Source of the DNA: Amphimedon queenslandica
Lineage: Eukaryota > Porifera > Demospongiae > Haplosclerida > Niphatidae
Direction of reading: 5' to 3'
DNA: 64,000 bases
NCBI RefSeq assembly: GCF_000090795.2
Contig: NW_003546273.1
Span: 8,632 to 72,631, forward strand
Part shown: positions 1 to 53,014 of the stretch, piece by piece
Numbering within the stretch: the first letter of the stretch is position 1
Layout: each line of letters starts with the position of its first letter
Notes under the pieces: generated by a model
Databases searched by the model: none
What the model was told of the DNA's origin: nothing
The model's input: only the letters and a program-made list of their open reading frames with translations
Position numbers and translations under genes: made by a program

Positions 1-1185
1 GCAGAGTTCATCACAATAGCACTGCGGACCACTTGATCCATAGCATATGACACCTGACTGCGGATTGCAGCAGCCATCATATCCCACTGCCACACAGGAG
101 CCTATTAGTAACAAATGAACATTATGGACTCAATTGTATTACAGTGCAACTACCTTACCTAATGTGCTTGATGGGTTGACTGAAGAGTAGCAATGAAAGA
201 GAATAAAGATTATCATTATAATTGTATTATGTTGCCATGCATGCAAAAGATGAAAAATTAACTATACCTGAAGGACAGTATTGCTCAATGTCTGTACAGC
301 AATCGCCAAAAAAGTGACAGGATTGATCACAATAGCAGACACCATCAGATCCATGACAGGAGAGTGAGACATTAGTCCCTGGTATGCAGCAACTTTTGTA
401 ATTCATTCCAGCACATGTACCTGTTAAGATAATAATAGCACAATCAGTAAAAATTGTCTGCATAATGAAGTTAGGATGCTGATATCTGTGCAAGATTTTT
501 CTTCATAAGCCATTTAATATGGGCTCTATTATACTGTCTAATATTATTGGGCAACACATAAATAAAACCAAACTACTTTATAACTTCTCAGTAAAATGGA
601 GGATGTATGTTGCTCACCATTATCAAAGCCGTGATCAGGAGGAAAAGTACCTAAAAATAATAAAATCAATTAACCATTACCCACCTCCTTCCCTCATTCA
701 TTCTCTATCTCTCTCTCACTGACCTGCACAAACGCTGCCAATGTCAGTGCAGCAATCATTATACTCATAGCAAAGGTGATCACAATAGCAATTATGTGGA
801 AGCCCATAACAGCTTGCAGAGTTGCCCACGCTGCAACAGGTACTAAAACCAGCAGCTACACACGAACCATCTAGAATAAAGTAGTAATTGACTCTGCAGT
901 CCTAAAACTGTGTTTTTGACACAAGCTAGATCTAGTTATATTAAGCTGTTTACTAGCAAGTTGCTTTTTATGCTTGAAGATAGACTAGAGGTACTCTCCA
1001 TTTATTAGAACTGACCAACAGTTGCCTAATATTATATAATGCTTGGTTGACTTACTTGTTGCTTGAGCATTAGATCTACCATTGAGAGTTAGAACGATCA
1101 GTATAACCAAAAGAGACAGACACCCTTTCCTAAATGCAACGGATTGAAGTTGCTTTTATAGTCTTTCTAACCTCTTTTGAGACAT
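1..1185 (-). pseudogene. Partial SMB-domain surface gene, tandem copy of the 1658-4493 gene; stop codon in exon 1
   Basis: This is the 5' part of a minus-strand gene that runs off the left edge. Exons read from splice sites: 1185-1056 (N-terminus and hydrophobic signal/anchor), 870-724 (SMB 1), 650-618 (linker), 420-268 (SMB 2), 179-159 (linker), 101 to beyond 1 (SMB 3). All introns are phase 1. Order, linkers and sequence match the neighbouring gene at 1658-4493 closely, so the pair is a tandem duplication. SMB 2 keeps the CYCDQSC and DCCTDIEQYC cysteines; the third SMB differs from its neighbour's. The start MSQKRLERL is followed directly by TAA (about 1158-1156), where the other copy has GAG; no later Met precedes the hydrophobic stretch. 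Either the copy is dead, or it uses an upstream start or exon. The SMB exons are open, which suggests recent inactivation or an alternative first exon. Confidence 0.7.
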
Positions 1186-1657
1186 TTCTGTATCTTCTGT
1201 GAGCTGCAAAACTGCGGCAGGGCGTGGCTCAAAACTGCGGCAGGGCGTGGCTCAAAACTAGATCTAGACTAGCCAAACACGTTAATGAATATTATTATCA
1301 TTATCAAAGTCTGGTCAGTGAGGCTAAATGCTGAGATGAATGCAAATTCATTGTGGGATGGAAACTGATACATGTATGCATGGCAACTACATGTACATAC
1401 AGTGAGGGACATCATTGACATGTGTAAGATAAGATAGAGAGTAAATACTAGATTCACAAGGTAGATCTTGTTTCATATTAAACAAGTTGCCATGGACAGT
1501 AATTTGCGTGTTGATATTACATGATGTGTCAGTGTGCATAATGCATTATATATACAAGAATGGAATGTCATTGTGGTAAAAGAGCAGCCTATATCATTTT
1601 ATGTGCAACAAATAAATGTTTTGTTTTAAAATGGTGTTGACTCTCTTGGTCTTGATG
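1186..1657. other. Intergenic spacer between the two SMB genes
   Basis: No gene seen. It must hold the promoter of the partial gene to the left and the 3' end of the gene to the right. At about 1206-1256 a short unit, roughly CAAAACTGCGGCAGGGCGTGG, is directly duplicated. A single copy of a similar motif lies upstream of the neighbouring gene near 4520-4545, so it may be a shared 5'-flanking element copied with the duplication. Confidence 0.5.
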
Positions 1658-4493
1658 CTATATATTTTTGCTATTATCATCTTGTGACATTTTTAGATAA
1701 GCATAAGAGACTCCTCTGACTCCTCCATTATCATCATCATCATCATCATCATCATTTACAACAAACTGTAGTTGAGCACGGTTTCCATTTAAGAGCCTCT
1801 CAGATATCTCAACAGCTTCGTATTGATTTGGAGGCCTTTGTTTCTTCCTAAAAATTAAAAATGGTATCAATATAGATCTAAATATACTATCTATGTAATA
1901 ATTTATAGAATGTTACACTCATGATCATACAGTGTATGTGTGTATTGTTTTTAACTCACTGTATGACTACAACAATCAGAACTCCAGCAGCTGCTAGTAT
2001 CATGACAAACATAATTCCAACTATAATGCCAAGTATTGTTAGAAAGCTTAAAAGAGAATTGTTTTTATTCTGATCGCTAGTAAGTGGCGATTCAGTGGCA
2101 GTGGAAGATACTTCAACGCTAGTGAAGTTTAGGTGTTTATAATTATGAATGCCAGACTACAAAATTATAATTCATAGTAAAATAATTTTTTATTTTTGCA
2201 TACATACTTGTATTGATTTTTGGAGGGCATCTTTGCTAAGAATTGTCATTGGACCCAATCGAACATAGAGCCTTACTACTATACTACTGGATGCTCCATC
2301 TTTGTAATCATATATTATTACATTGCTGACATCAATGTTAGTACTATTGAATAAAATTAGTGATTTAATTAACAATAGTCATAATGTGAGTTAACTCACT
2401 CTCGTTTGGATCTAATCCCTACACCTTCACAGCTCAATGAATGAGCAGAGCAGTAGTCATTGACAGAGTACATTGTTGCCTTTTTGAAGTTGCTTTGTTT
2501 ATCTTCTTTGAACTAAAGAAGCAATTACACATTAGTACATGCAATTCATAGCTCACTAATTTGGTAGTATATCCTCGGACTATAACACTCAATAAGTCCT
2601 TATCAGTAACAACTATTGGAACAATAGTTGATGTTGGATTAATATGTGATGCAGTTGGATGTCTAGAACTTGAGTGCATGATTGTACCTGATGGATGCAT
2701 GAGATCAGAAGAATGCATAGAACCAGAAGAATGCACAGTACCAGAATGGCTATGAGTACTTACTAGATGGATGCATAGTATCAGATGAATGCATAGAACC
2801 AGTTGGATCCATAGTACCAGATGCATGCATAGAATCAGTTGGATGCATGGAACCGGAAGGATGCATAGTACCAGAATGGCTATGAGTACTAGATGGATGT
2901 ATAGTATCAGATGAATGCATAGAACCCGATGGATGCATAGAGCCTGATGGATGCATAGAACCTGAATGGCTTTTGGTACCTGGTGGGCTTCCTGTTGGAG
3001 TTGGAATAGCTAGAGAATTAATGAAAATATTGCAATTAAGGTGTGTGTTTTTCTAATTTGGAACAAAATTTAGTTAAGAAACCAAAATTATTATAGAAAA
3101 TTTGGTCTGGGGTTTATGCTATAATTTTTACCGCATCCAATTTGAGATATGTCATTACAGCAGTTCCCACTATCATAACAGTCAGCACTGCAGGAGCAGA
3201 GTCCATTGCTACCAGTGCATGTGTTGGAGGAGGATCGTACACAGCATGACAAATGACCAGCAGCTATGCAAGAACCTTAAAGAAGCAACCATTAAGTGTA
3301 TCTATGCCTGCATAACTATTTGAATAGGCTTACCAGCTCCTGGATTGACAGTTGGGCTAACAGTAGGTGCTAAGGAAAGAAAGGAATAGGGTCAAATATT
3401 TAGTTCTTAGTTATAGAAAGACACAATTGTATTACAGTGTCACTAGCTCACCTAATGTATTTGATGGGTTGACTGAGGAGTAGGAACAATAGAGAATAAA
3501 AAAAATCATTATACTTGTACATGGCCATGCATGCTGCAAAAGATTAAAAACTAACTATACCTGAAGGACAGTATTGCTCAATGTCTGTACAGCAATCGCC
3601 AAAGAGGTGACAAGATTGATCACAATAGCAGACACCATCAGATCCATGACAGGAGGGTGACACATTAGTCCCTGGTATGCAGCATTTTGTGAAATTCATT
3701 GCAGCGCATGTGCCTATTAAAATAATAATAGCACAATCAGTAAAAATTATCAGCATAAGAACGTTAGGATGTTGCAAAATTTTTCTTCATAAGCCATTTA
3801 CTATGAGCTATATACTGTCCAATATTATTGATAGAATTTGAAATTACATAAGTAAAACCACCATCTCATAATTTCACAATAAAATGGAGGACATTAAGGT
3901 TGCATGCTTACCAGAGTCAGGAGGAATTATAGTACCTAAAAATAATAAAATCAAATCATTACTCACCTCCTTCCCTCATTCATTGCCTCTCTCTATCTCT
4001 CTCACCTGATGCACAAACACTGCCAATGTCAGTGCAGCAATCATTAAACTCGTAGCAAAGTTGGTCACAAAAGCAGTCATTGGGAAGCCCATGACAGCTT
4101 GCAGAGTTACCGACACTGCAACAGTTACTAAAACCAGCAGCTACACATGAGCCATCTATAGAATAAATTAATGGGTATTGATTCTGCAATTCTAAATGTG
4201 TTTTTGACACAAGCTAAGCTTGTTTCCTAGAGAGCAAGTTGGACTATATGTAACATAAGGCCGTTGCCTTTTATGCTAGAAGATAGACTAGAGGTCTGGT
4301 TCTCTCCATTTATTAGTACTGACAACCAGTTGCCTAGTATTTTATGCTTGGTTGACCTACTTGTTGATGCTTGAGCATTAGATCTACCATTGAGAGTGAG
4401 GACAATCAGTAGAACCAAAAGAGAAAGACACCTTTTCCTAAATTCAACGGATTGAAGTTGCTTCTCAAGTCTTTCTAACCTCTTTTGAGACAT
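1658..4493 (-). CDS. Single-pass surface protein: SMB x3, Met/His-rich stalk, SEA-like module, TM, acidic tail
   Basis: Exons: 4493-4361 (MSQKRLERLEKQ, then a hydrophobic LSLLVLLIVLTL signal or anchor), 4155-4006 (SMB 1), 3935-3912 (linker), 3713-3561 (SMB 2), 3472-3452 and 3369-3334 (linkers), 3275-3132 (SMB 3), 3009-2764 and a segment down to 2573 (Met/His repeats), 2512-2400, 2343-2208 (SEA-like), 2156-1960 (linker and TM LGIIVGIMFVMILAAAGVLI), 1847-1658 (tail with QKKQRPP stop-transfer and a run of eight Asp). SMB domains show the CxCDxxC and DCCxD signature; in the family these small disulphide knots mediate protein-protein contacts. The SEA-like part carries DGASSSIVVRLYV, resembling the G/SVVV self-cleavage region of SEA domains (inference). 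The join near 2764-2600 is uncertain because the repeat frame is offset there. Role: cell-surface adhesion or recognition is inferred from architecture only. Confidence 0.8.
2590..2995 (-). repeat. Coding minisatellite encoding Met-His-Pro-Ser repeats
   Basis: On the minus strand the unit reads roughly GGTTCTATGCATCCATCA and encodes GSMHPS variants (SMHPSG, SMHSSD, TMHPSS, VHSSG), about 14 units broken up by THSHSGT. It forms the stalk of the SMB receptor. One unit near 2755-2766 has four extra bases compared with its sister near 2886, which shifts the frame and creates a perfect donor-like A|GTAAGT. The two halves can be joined in frame only by splicing or a 4-bp correction. A donor AA|GTACTC joined to an acceptor TTCTAG about 120 nt downstream keeps the frame, but I cannot prove it is used. 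Confidence 0.75.
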
Positions 4494-4853
4494 TTCTTTA
4501 CCTTTTGTGAATTGAGCAGCAAAACTGCAGGGCGTGGCTCAGACTAGAGGCAAACATTATAATAATGAATATTATTATTACCAAAACAATGATTCTACTT
4601 TCAAAATAGTGCAAAAGAAATACAGAAGTACAGTAGAATGTCAGAGGAAATGATTATCAAACATTATTATACAGAGCAGCAGAAAAAATAGCATTAAGTT
4701 ACAAAAAAATTCTTGCAAGACTGCATGTACATGTGAGGGAAATGTGACAATATTATTGTTCAAAACGGAAAACAATAAAAGTTTCAGGTAGTATATAGAC
4801 TAATAATAGGCAGCATGGTAAAAGAAATGTGCATTAAAATAAAACAAAGATCA
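4494..4853. other. Short spacer between the giant SRCR gene and the SMB gene
   Basis: Some 360 bp separate the stop codon of the giant SRCR gene from the start of the SMB gene on the same strand. It must hold the poly(A) site of one and the promoter of the other. No recognisable element beyond the GCAGGGCGTGGCTC motif near 4525-4540, which recurs near 1206-1256. Confidence 0.4.
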
Positions 4854-46514
<41,661 letters not shown>

Positions 46515-47061
46515 TGCAGAAAAACAAGAAGCCAGACTTTCAGCCTGGACCTTCCCTTGTCTATCAAGAAAAGAGTAGTAGAACACTACAGCAGAGCTGG
46601 AGAGAAGGATTTGTGTATAAAATAGTTAGGAAACCAACGCTCTTACCTCTGATTGCCCTGCTACTGTTAAGCAACAAACCAAAGCAGACCTAAAGCTCTG
46701 CTAAAATACAAGCCCTTCAGTTGCTGCGGGCAAGCACATGTGAACATGAACCGGAGAGCACTAATTTATATATTCCAGTAGTCACATTCGTTAATTAGAA
46801 TTTTTACGGTATAAATACTTGGCCTTTTGGAAAACTTCCGGTATGAGATTAGTCAGAGAAGTGGTGAAGTCTCTCCAGAAGTTGATTGCAAATACAGGAA
46901 ACCTGCGTCAACTACTCATGACATGAATCATCAAAATCAAAATGACGTTGAAAATGTGGACCCACGTGTCACGCATTACGATTAATTAATATTTATTAAT
47001 AACTTTTAATAATAAGATATTATTATTATTAATGAACTGTTGTTTGCTGGCTTTTTAATTT
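46515..47061. other. Spacer between the 3-SRCR gene and the giant SRCR gene
   Basis: About 550 bp holding the 3' end of the 3-SRCR gene and the promoter and 5' UTR of the giant gene. An in-frame upstream Met at 46586 could extend the N-terminus by 24 residues. No TATA box or other motif could be assigned. Confidence 0.4.
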
Positions 47062-49946
47062 CTACTGGAGGATAACTTGATTTTCATCAAAATCCCTACT
47101 GCTAAACTGTGCAATGCCTGAATAAATCCTTCTTTTCTTTACAATGTAACTAAAAATTAATAATACATCACAAAAATTATAGTATTTTATATTCCTCACT
47201 GTGCCGCAATGATAGTTAGCGTTGTTAATGCTACAAGTGCAATGACAGTAGCACCGGCAGCAATGAGCCAATTCCTAATAAGGTCATCATTAGAATCAAC
47301 TTGTTCTGTTGATCTAATTGTAGGCATTGGTCTCACAATCGTCATTGCATTGGTAGTCATCAATACTTTAGTTGATGCTACCGTCAGGGTTGAACTGGTA
47401 ATGTCCATCATACCTGTAATAGAGAAGTACAATTCTAATATTAGCATTAGTCCAGCTTCTGATTTAATTTCAATTCAAATTAATCACTGAGTTTAAAAAA
47501 ACAAATTTAAATTTGGAATTTGGCATATGCAGCCTGGTCTAAAATAGCTACAAAACATTTCTCACTTTTCATTTGCATCTTTTATCATGCCATTATGCAT
47601 GTTACATTGGCACTTGAACTGATTATGACCATAAGGATTGACTTACTTGTAACGTTTGTTACCTGACACTTGACTCCAACATCTTCATCATGAGTGTCAG
47701 CACCAACAGTAGTTACGTATCCACAGTTTAGTACTTTTTCTTCTGTTCCACTGCATTTTAGATTATCCAAATAAATGTATCCAGAACCTTTTCCAAAATG
47801 AGCATTTTTGTAAACAATTGGGTCTGCATGAAAAGGGGGGGAATTTCAATGCATCAAATATAATAGATGAAGTATAGTATAGCACATTTCTTTACTGCAA
47901 AATAGTAATTCTATTCATGAGTAATACTGATGCCTAATTAGCAGTTTTAAATTTGTTTTTTTAAAGTACTAAAATAACATTATGAACTCCAAACATGATG
48001 CCAATATTTTATAAATTCTTGACAAAGAGGTCTTTGTTTAAAAGAAATTGTAATTTCTAGACTATTTACTACAGATATTGATGAGTACATGATTGCAGAC
48101 ACACATGCACAACTTTGTTTATCAATGTATGAAAGCACGTCTTACTCTCAGTACTATATCCAAGTTGCCTGCACACAACTTTAGCATCATTTGTACCAAA
48201 TGAATCATCAGTTATTGTTCCCCATAGTCCAGCAATACACAGTTCAACTCTTCCTTCTCCTTCTTTTGTACCATTTACAAGACGTATCTTACCAAACTGA
48301 CAATTCTCTGGACCTAAAAAAACTCTAAAAATCATACCTATTCCTTTTTAATGGATTGCACTGCTGATAGCAAGATTAAACAACATTCTGAAAGTGAACA
48401 TCCATTTCCCATTAGAGCACAAGTTAAATATGGAAATGTACTATATTTACTTGGTGGCTTGTCAAAACAAAAGGCACCAGTGTCTTTGTTATGCCTGTCA
48501 GCTGATGAAGGACCATTGTAGTTGCAGTCCAGGATCCTTGATTCTGTCCCAATGCAACTGACTCTACTCAATAGTACAGGACTTGTGTTCAGCCCTAATT
48601 CAAACCCTCTATCTCTATTTTGGGCAACTAAAAAATAACAAAAATTCTGCTGGATGAATGGGCTATGATAACCGACAGCCCACAAATGACTTCAATTTAA
48701 AATTTCTTTTGACAGTCAATTAGACACATAACTAGTAGAATGTAAAACATTAAGGACTCAGCCCTTAAGCCATGCTGTAGGCCTATTGTTGTGTTGTATG
48801 ACATACAGACATACGAGTAAGGAAAGTATTATTGGACATCTTACATGCATACATACACTAGGCTATATCTTTAATTAGACACGTAATCATTATTGTTGCA
48901 TGCACAGATATCCCGTGAGTGTGTGTGTGTGTACATAAATTGGCATATAAAATATCATGTGATGCTTCCTCACTATGCTTCAGTATAATATAGTGCTTCA
49001 ATATACTCACATTCGTCGTAGTATCCAAGCTGGCGGCATATTACTCTAGCTTCAGTATGATCAAAGTTTGTGCGGGAAATAGTCCCCCACTCATTTCCGA
49101 TGCAAACATCAACCCTGCCAAGATTACTTGTTGACTCATTTACCAAACGTACATCACCGGTTTCACATGTTGATTGATTAAAAGCTACAGAGGAAATAGA
49201 ATATTTATTTAGGCATTCTGGAATACAAGGGACTTAAGATAATAACAATTAATGATAACAAAAATAAATGCTGCAGCAATGATAAAATTCCATACAATAA
49301 GCTGTTGTATATACTTCTATTTTAAAGCTCTATGTATATACAGGAAATTTATAATCAGCATGTTTTTTTAGTATGTTTATACTAACATTTAGGCACACAT
49401 CTCAGTCCTCCATCAGCATAATGCTTGTAAGTGTACCCCTGGTCCACAGTATAGGGACAGCTCAATAGCAAGGTCTCATTTCCTGTACAGTCTAAGTCAG
49501 TAATCCCAATACTTCCATTCCCAACTCCATAATATCCACCACGAGTGGCGATTGGAACTGCATATAAGAGAACATAGTCATACACTTCCAAATCTCCTTC
49601 TTACCTATTTTCCCAGTTTCATAGCCAAGCTGCCTACAAGCCACCATAGCATCATTCTTAGACCATTGCTTGTCATTGATAGCCACCCAGCTATTGTCAT
49701 AGTACACTTCTATTCTTCCTTCATAACTTGCATTTGCTTTCCTCTCATGGACTAATCTCAAATCACCTACACCTTTAGAAAGAGATTGAGAGAGAGAGAG
49801 CTTCAGTGATTTCATATAATTATAATAGTTATTGTATATTTAGCCATGATGGTGAGTGTGTGTATGTTAGTGCATAGCTTACTTTCAGCTAGTGCCAAGA
49901 AAGTTTGATTGATAATCAGAAGCCAGCCAATGATGAGAACTAACAT
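47062..49946 (-). CDS. Small SRCR receptor: signal peptide, 3 SRCR domains, stalk, TM, short tail
   Basis: Exons: 49946-49883 (signal peptide beginning [19 protein letters not shown]), 49772-49605/49557-49387 (SRCR 1), 49184-49011/48627-48451 (SRCR 2), 48313-48146/47823-47647 (SRCR 3), 47413-47200 (Thr/Met-rich stalk and [19 protein letters not shown]), 47149-47062 (tail [18 protein letters not shown]). Total 1,401 nt, 466 aa, with the frame closing throughout. SRCR exon phases match the giant gene. The basic KKRR directly after the TM is a stop-transfer signal and supports the last splice. If the last intron (GTGAGG donor) is retained, a TGA overlapping the donor ends the protein right after the TM. 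SRCR 1 is weaker: EVYYDNSW and VAINDKQ lack the WGTVC cysteine. A cell-surface binding role is inferred. Confidence 0.88.
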
Positions 49947-51634
49947 GTCTTATGACAAAGAATAAAGAAAGTAAAAGGGAGAGAGAAAGAGAAAGAGCTA
50001 TAGAGTAGAAAAAATTAGGCAGTGCTATAAAAAAGATAACTACTACTACAGGAAAAGAAGGTTTATCTTATAAAAATGTTTTGATATTAATTACACAGCT
50101 ATTATGTCATAGATATGTCCAAATAAGGTCATTTCTTGCATGGCACTGTGTGTCGAGGTCCAAGGTCCCGGAGGCTAAGCCATTGCACCAAACAATGGAA
50201 CAAACCAGTACAACCGGTTTATGTCATTCCAATGCCTGCATGGGCTTTTATCTTTCTCCGGAACCTCCGGCTCCGACACACTGTAACTCATGCAGCCTTG
50301 TAGCTGTAGAGTATAGCCTATAAAATGAAAATGAAAGGAATGAATGGGCTATGCCCATTGGACCAAGTGATGATATACATTATTCATTAGATGTGTGGAT
50401 GTTTCTTCCTTTTGTCAACATGCTTGGGAAAACCATCACTGGTTCTAAAAATACCAAGCCAGTGTGTCATTATGGGGAAAAAGAGGAGGATGAGCAAACT
50501 AGCCTGATTTACTTTTCAACTGAAGAGTCTTGGATGCATTAACGAAAATAGAGAGGTCACAATTCGTGAGTATTGGCTACTACTACTCACATACTACAAG
50601 GCATATTCCACATGTATAGTATAGATTTGAAAGGGTCATTGTACTACATGCTTGGCTGTGGATTTGGCCAGAGCTACACAATGCATTTTCAATGTAATGA
50701 AGCCACACGAGTTGCACTACTGGCTCTGGCTTTACATTACTTGCATACTGAAAGTACCAAGCAACTTGTCTCTGCTTCAGCTCCTTCAAAACAATCTTGA
50801 ACTTTGTTCTTCCACTTTACAGAGTAGAGTCAAATCCTAAAAATGACAATAAATGCTACTACCATTAGTCTGTTAAGAAAAAGGTCATACTTTTAAAACA
50901 ACTGAGCACCCTAGCAATATCATCTTGATAGGTCTTCTAGCATTTAGACTGTACTGAACTCAGGGGAACAAGCCAACGAGGAAAGAATAGCCCATATAGC
51001 TATTTATAAAGCAACATAAGTCCCTATACGTGTAGTCTATTAATTATGAAAGAGCTGATATCACAGAGCATGCATACAGTCCCTTACCAACAGTTACTGA
51101 CAGCTAAAGCAGCTAGCTGATCATCTAAAGGTTTGAAACTCCTACAGCTGCACCTCGACATGCTTCTATTGCTCCAACCTGGGTCAAAAGAGCTCACTAT
51201 TCTCAGCCTTTGTTCTCCAGCTATTTTATACTCATCCAATTTATTAATTATTATTAGCCAATAAAAAAAACTAATAATTAATTGAAGTGAACAGCAAAAT
51301 ATCACTATAGTACAAAACAGGCAACATTATACAATGAAATGTACAGTGACATCTGGACTTGATTAAAATGATAGTCGCTTAATAATAAAATAATTCATCT
51401 TTTCTTTTATTAATGTATTCATGTAGAGGTACATATCGTTAATTGATTTCACACATTCACACACACACACAATTACATGTACACATGTAATTGTCCATTA
51501 AAATAATGTAAGACATTAGAAAAATACTCATATATTATAATATCCATTGCACGAGGCATGTATATAAAACGAGACCATGCTTGCAATTCGAATAATGCAG
51601 CATCCGTTGTCACAAACAAAAATAGAAATTGAAA
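49947..51634. other. Spacer between the caspase-like gene and the 3-SRCR gene
   Basis: About 1.7 kb. Between 50090 and 50860 the base composition is richer and several plus-strand frames of 60-80 codons lie end to end (for example 50081-50323, 50351-50542, 50652-50840), broken by stops. I do not recognise a family; it may be a decayed coding insert or chance. The rest shows no gene. Confidence 0.4.
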
Positions 51635-53014
51635 TTACGACGAGTTTTGCGAGTCTTTCATTTCCTTCATGTCTTTGAGCAACGCTTGCATTCGGGTATC
51701 ATCAACTCCGTATTTCTTCTGAGTATTACAATACAAGGAGCAGGCCTCCGACAGGTGGTCAATCTCAATCGGTAGGAGCGGATGGACAACATCAATAGTT
51801 GCCACAACGTGAACAAAAGCAATGAGAAACGTAAAGGGATGGCCTACATTGTCCTTATTGTGCATATACTCAATCAAAGCTATTGACTTCATGATGAGTG
51901 ATATGACAGCTTTAAGCACTCGGCCATTATCACTTGAATCCTCAAGCAAGCCTTTCTCATCCAATACAGACAATGGACAAGGTGACCATTGTACCATAGA
52001 GCGTAGCCATTCAAATGACTTTGTGTGTAGCTTAGGGTTTGGCCTGCAGCTGTGTTTTCTCATGAGCTCCATGACAAAGGAGAGTCGTACAGCTGAACCA
52101 GCATCAACTTCCTCCACCCCTTCCTCTTCTAATCCTTCACTAATGAGTGGGTTGAAGTAGCTAAGAGAGGGCGTCATCTTGTCAAGGACTAGGTCCTGAG
52201 TATCTTTATCAATTGAGAGGATCAGAGAGGAAAGAGCGTTACAACACGACTTGCATTCTTCGAAAACCTCACGCAACGGCAAGGAGCCGGAAGGTATCAA
52301 AGTCCTTGGCGAATTTTTCTGGACTAGAGCGTATTTTAAAAAGTACGAGAATATAGAATGTCTAAGAGTGCCCACTGCTAGAGAGCTCTCTCTATCAGTC
52401 CCGGCTGCAACTACGTACACGTTTGAAAAACTTGGGGCGTTATTTAGAGTCAGGTCTCTCGTAATATCGCTAGCCATGATTCCAGAGTAACAGCAGTCGA
52501 GTATAATCAGAATATGCTTCGCTTTGCATTTGGTCGATTGGAAACACTCGTTTAGCATGGCCGAAGTGAGACACGTTTTAGATGTGTGATCGAAATCAGA
52601 CGGAGCCAGTGCCCATTCCTTATTTGAATCATTGATCCCATGGCCGCCAAAAAATACGACAAAAAGACCTTCTTCTCCGACTTTAGTCACGCCCTCTTCC
52701 AGTCGTCTCCTAATGCCAGCGTGGGTACAGTTTTCCTCGTGATCCGAGGCACAATTGACCTCGAATTCCCTCAATTTGTACTCTTTTATGAAGGAATATG
52801 TTAGTTCTAGTGCATCTAGTTTTACAGTGTTGCCCAGTGACCTGTCTTTGAAGGATGGGTGAGTCTGTCTGTCTATACCAAAAGAAAGCATGAAGCTAGT
52901 CTCTGGATTAAAGAAGAGGGTGCTCTCGGGTGTGTTGGAGATGAGTACATAGCCATCTTCCTCTCTCTTTGTCTCAGGAAGAGTTGCTGTTGGCACATCA
53001 AGGAGTCCACCCAT
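51635..53014 (-). CDS. Caspase-like (peptidase C14, metacaspase-type) protein, single exon
   Basis: A 459-aa uninterrupted frame. The N-terminal half is a caspase-fold peptidase: a hydrophobic strand GLFVVFFGGHG with the catalytic His at about residue 125, then KHILIILDCCYSG with the nucleophile Cys at about 175 (second Cys of DCC). DCCxSG is the metacaspase or bacterial C14 form; animal caspases have QACxG. An acidic pocket residue after the Cys (ASDITRD) is consistent with the family but not assignable to substrate preference. Residues from about 280 to 459 are mainly helical by composition (LRSMVQWSPCPLSV, VISLIMKSIALIEYM) and match no domain I know; they could be a regulatory or target-binding part. 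There is no death-fold prodomain and no signal peptide, so it is probably cytosolic. It is divergent from CHMP2A with a spacer of about 765 bp. Confidence 0.88.
   Translation of the reverse strand: MGGLLDVPTATLPETKREEDGYVLISNTPESTLFFNPETSFMLSFGIDRQTHPSFKDRSLGNTVKLDALELTYSFIKEYKLREFEVNCASDHEENCTHAGIRRRLEEGVTKVGEEGLFVVFFGGHGINDSNKEWALAPSDFDHTSKTCLTSAMLNECFQSTKCKAKHILIILDCCYSGIMASDITRDLTLNNAPSFSNVYVVAAGTDRESSLAVGTLRHSIFSYFLKYALVQKNSPRTLIPSGSLPLREVFEECKSCCNALSSLILSIDKDTQDLVLDKMTPSLSYFNPLISEGLEEEGVEEVDAGSAVRLSFVMELMRKHSCRPNPKLHTKSFEWLRSMVQWSPCPLSVLDEKGLLEDSSDNGRVLKAVISLIMKSIALIEYMHNKDNVGHPFTFLIAFVHVVATIDVVHPLLPIEIDHLSEACSLYCNTQKKYGVDDTRMQALLKDMKEMKDSQNSS

Noticed and set aside
2561-2755. Plus-strand frame opposite the Met-His repeats
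   Set aside because: Shadow of the coding minisatellite on the minus strand.
51635-53014. Classical animal caspase or paracaspase
   Set aside because: The active site is DCCYSG, not QACxG, and no death-domain, CARD or Ig-like part is visible; only a C14 caspase-like call is supported.
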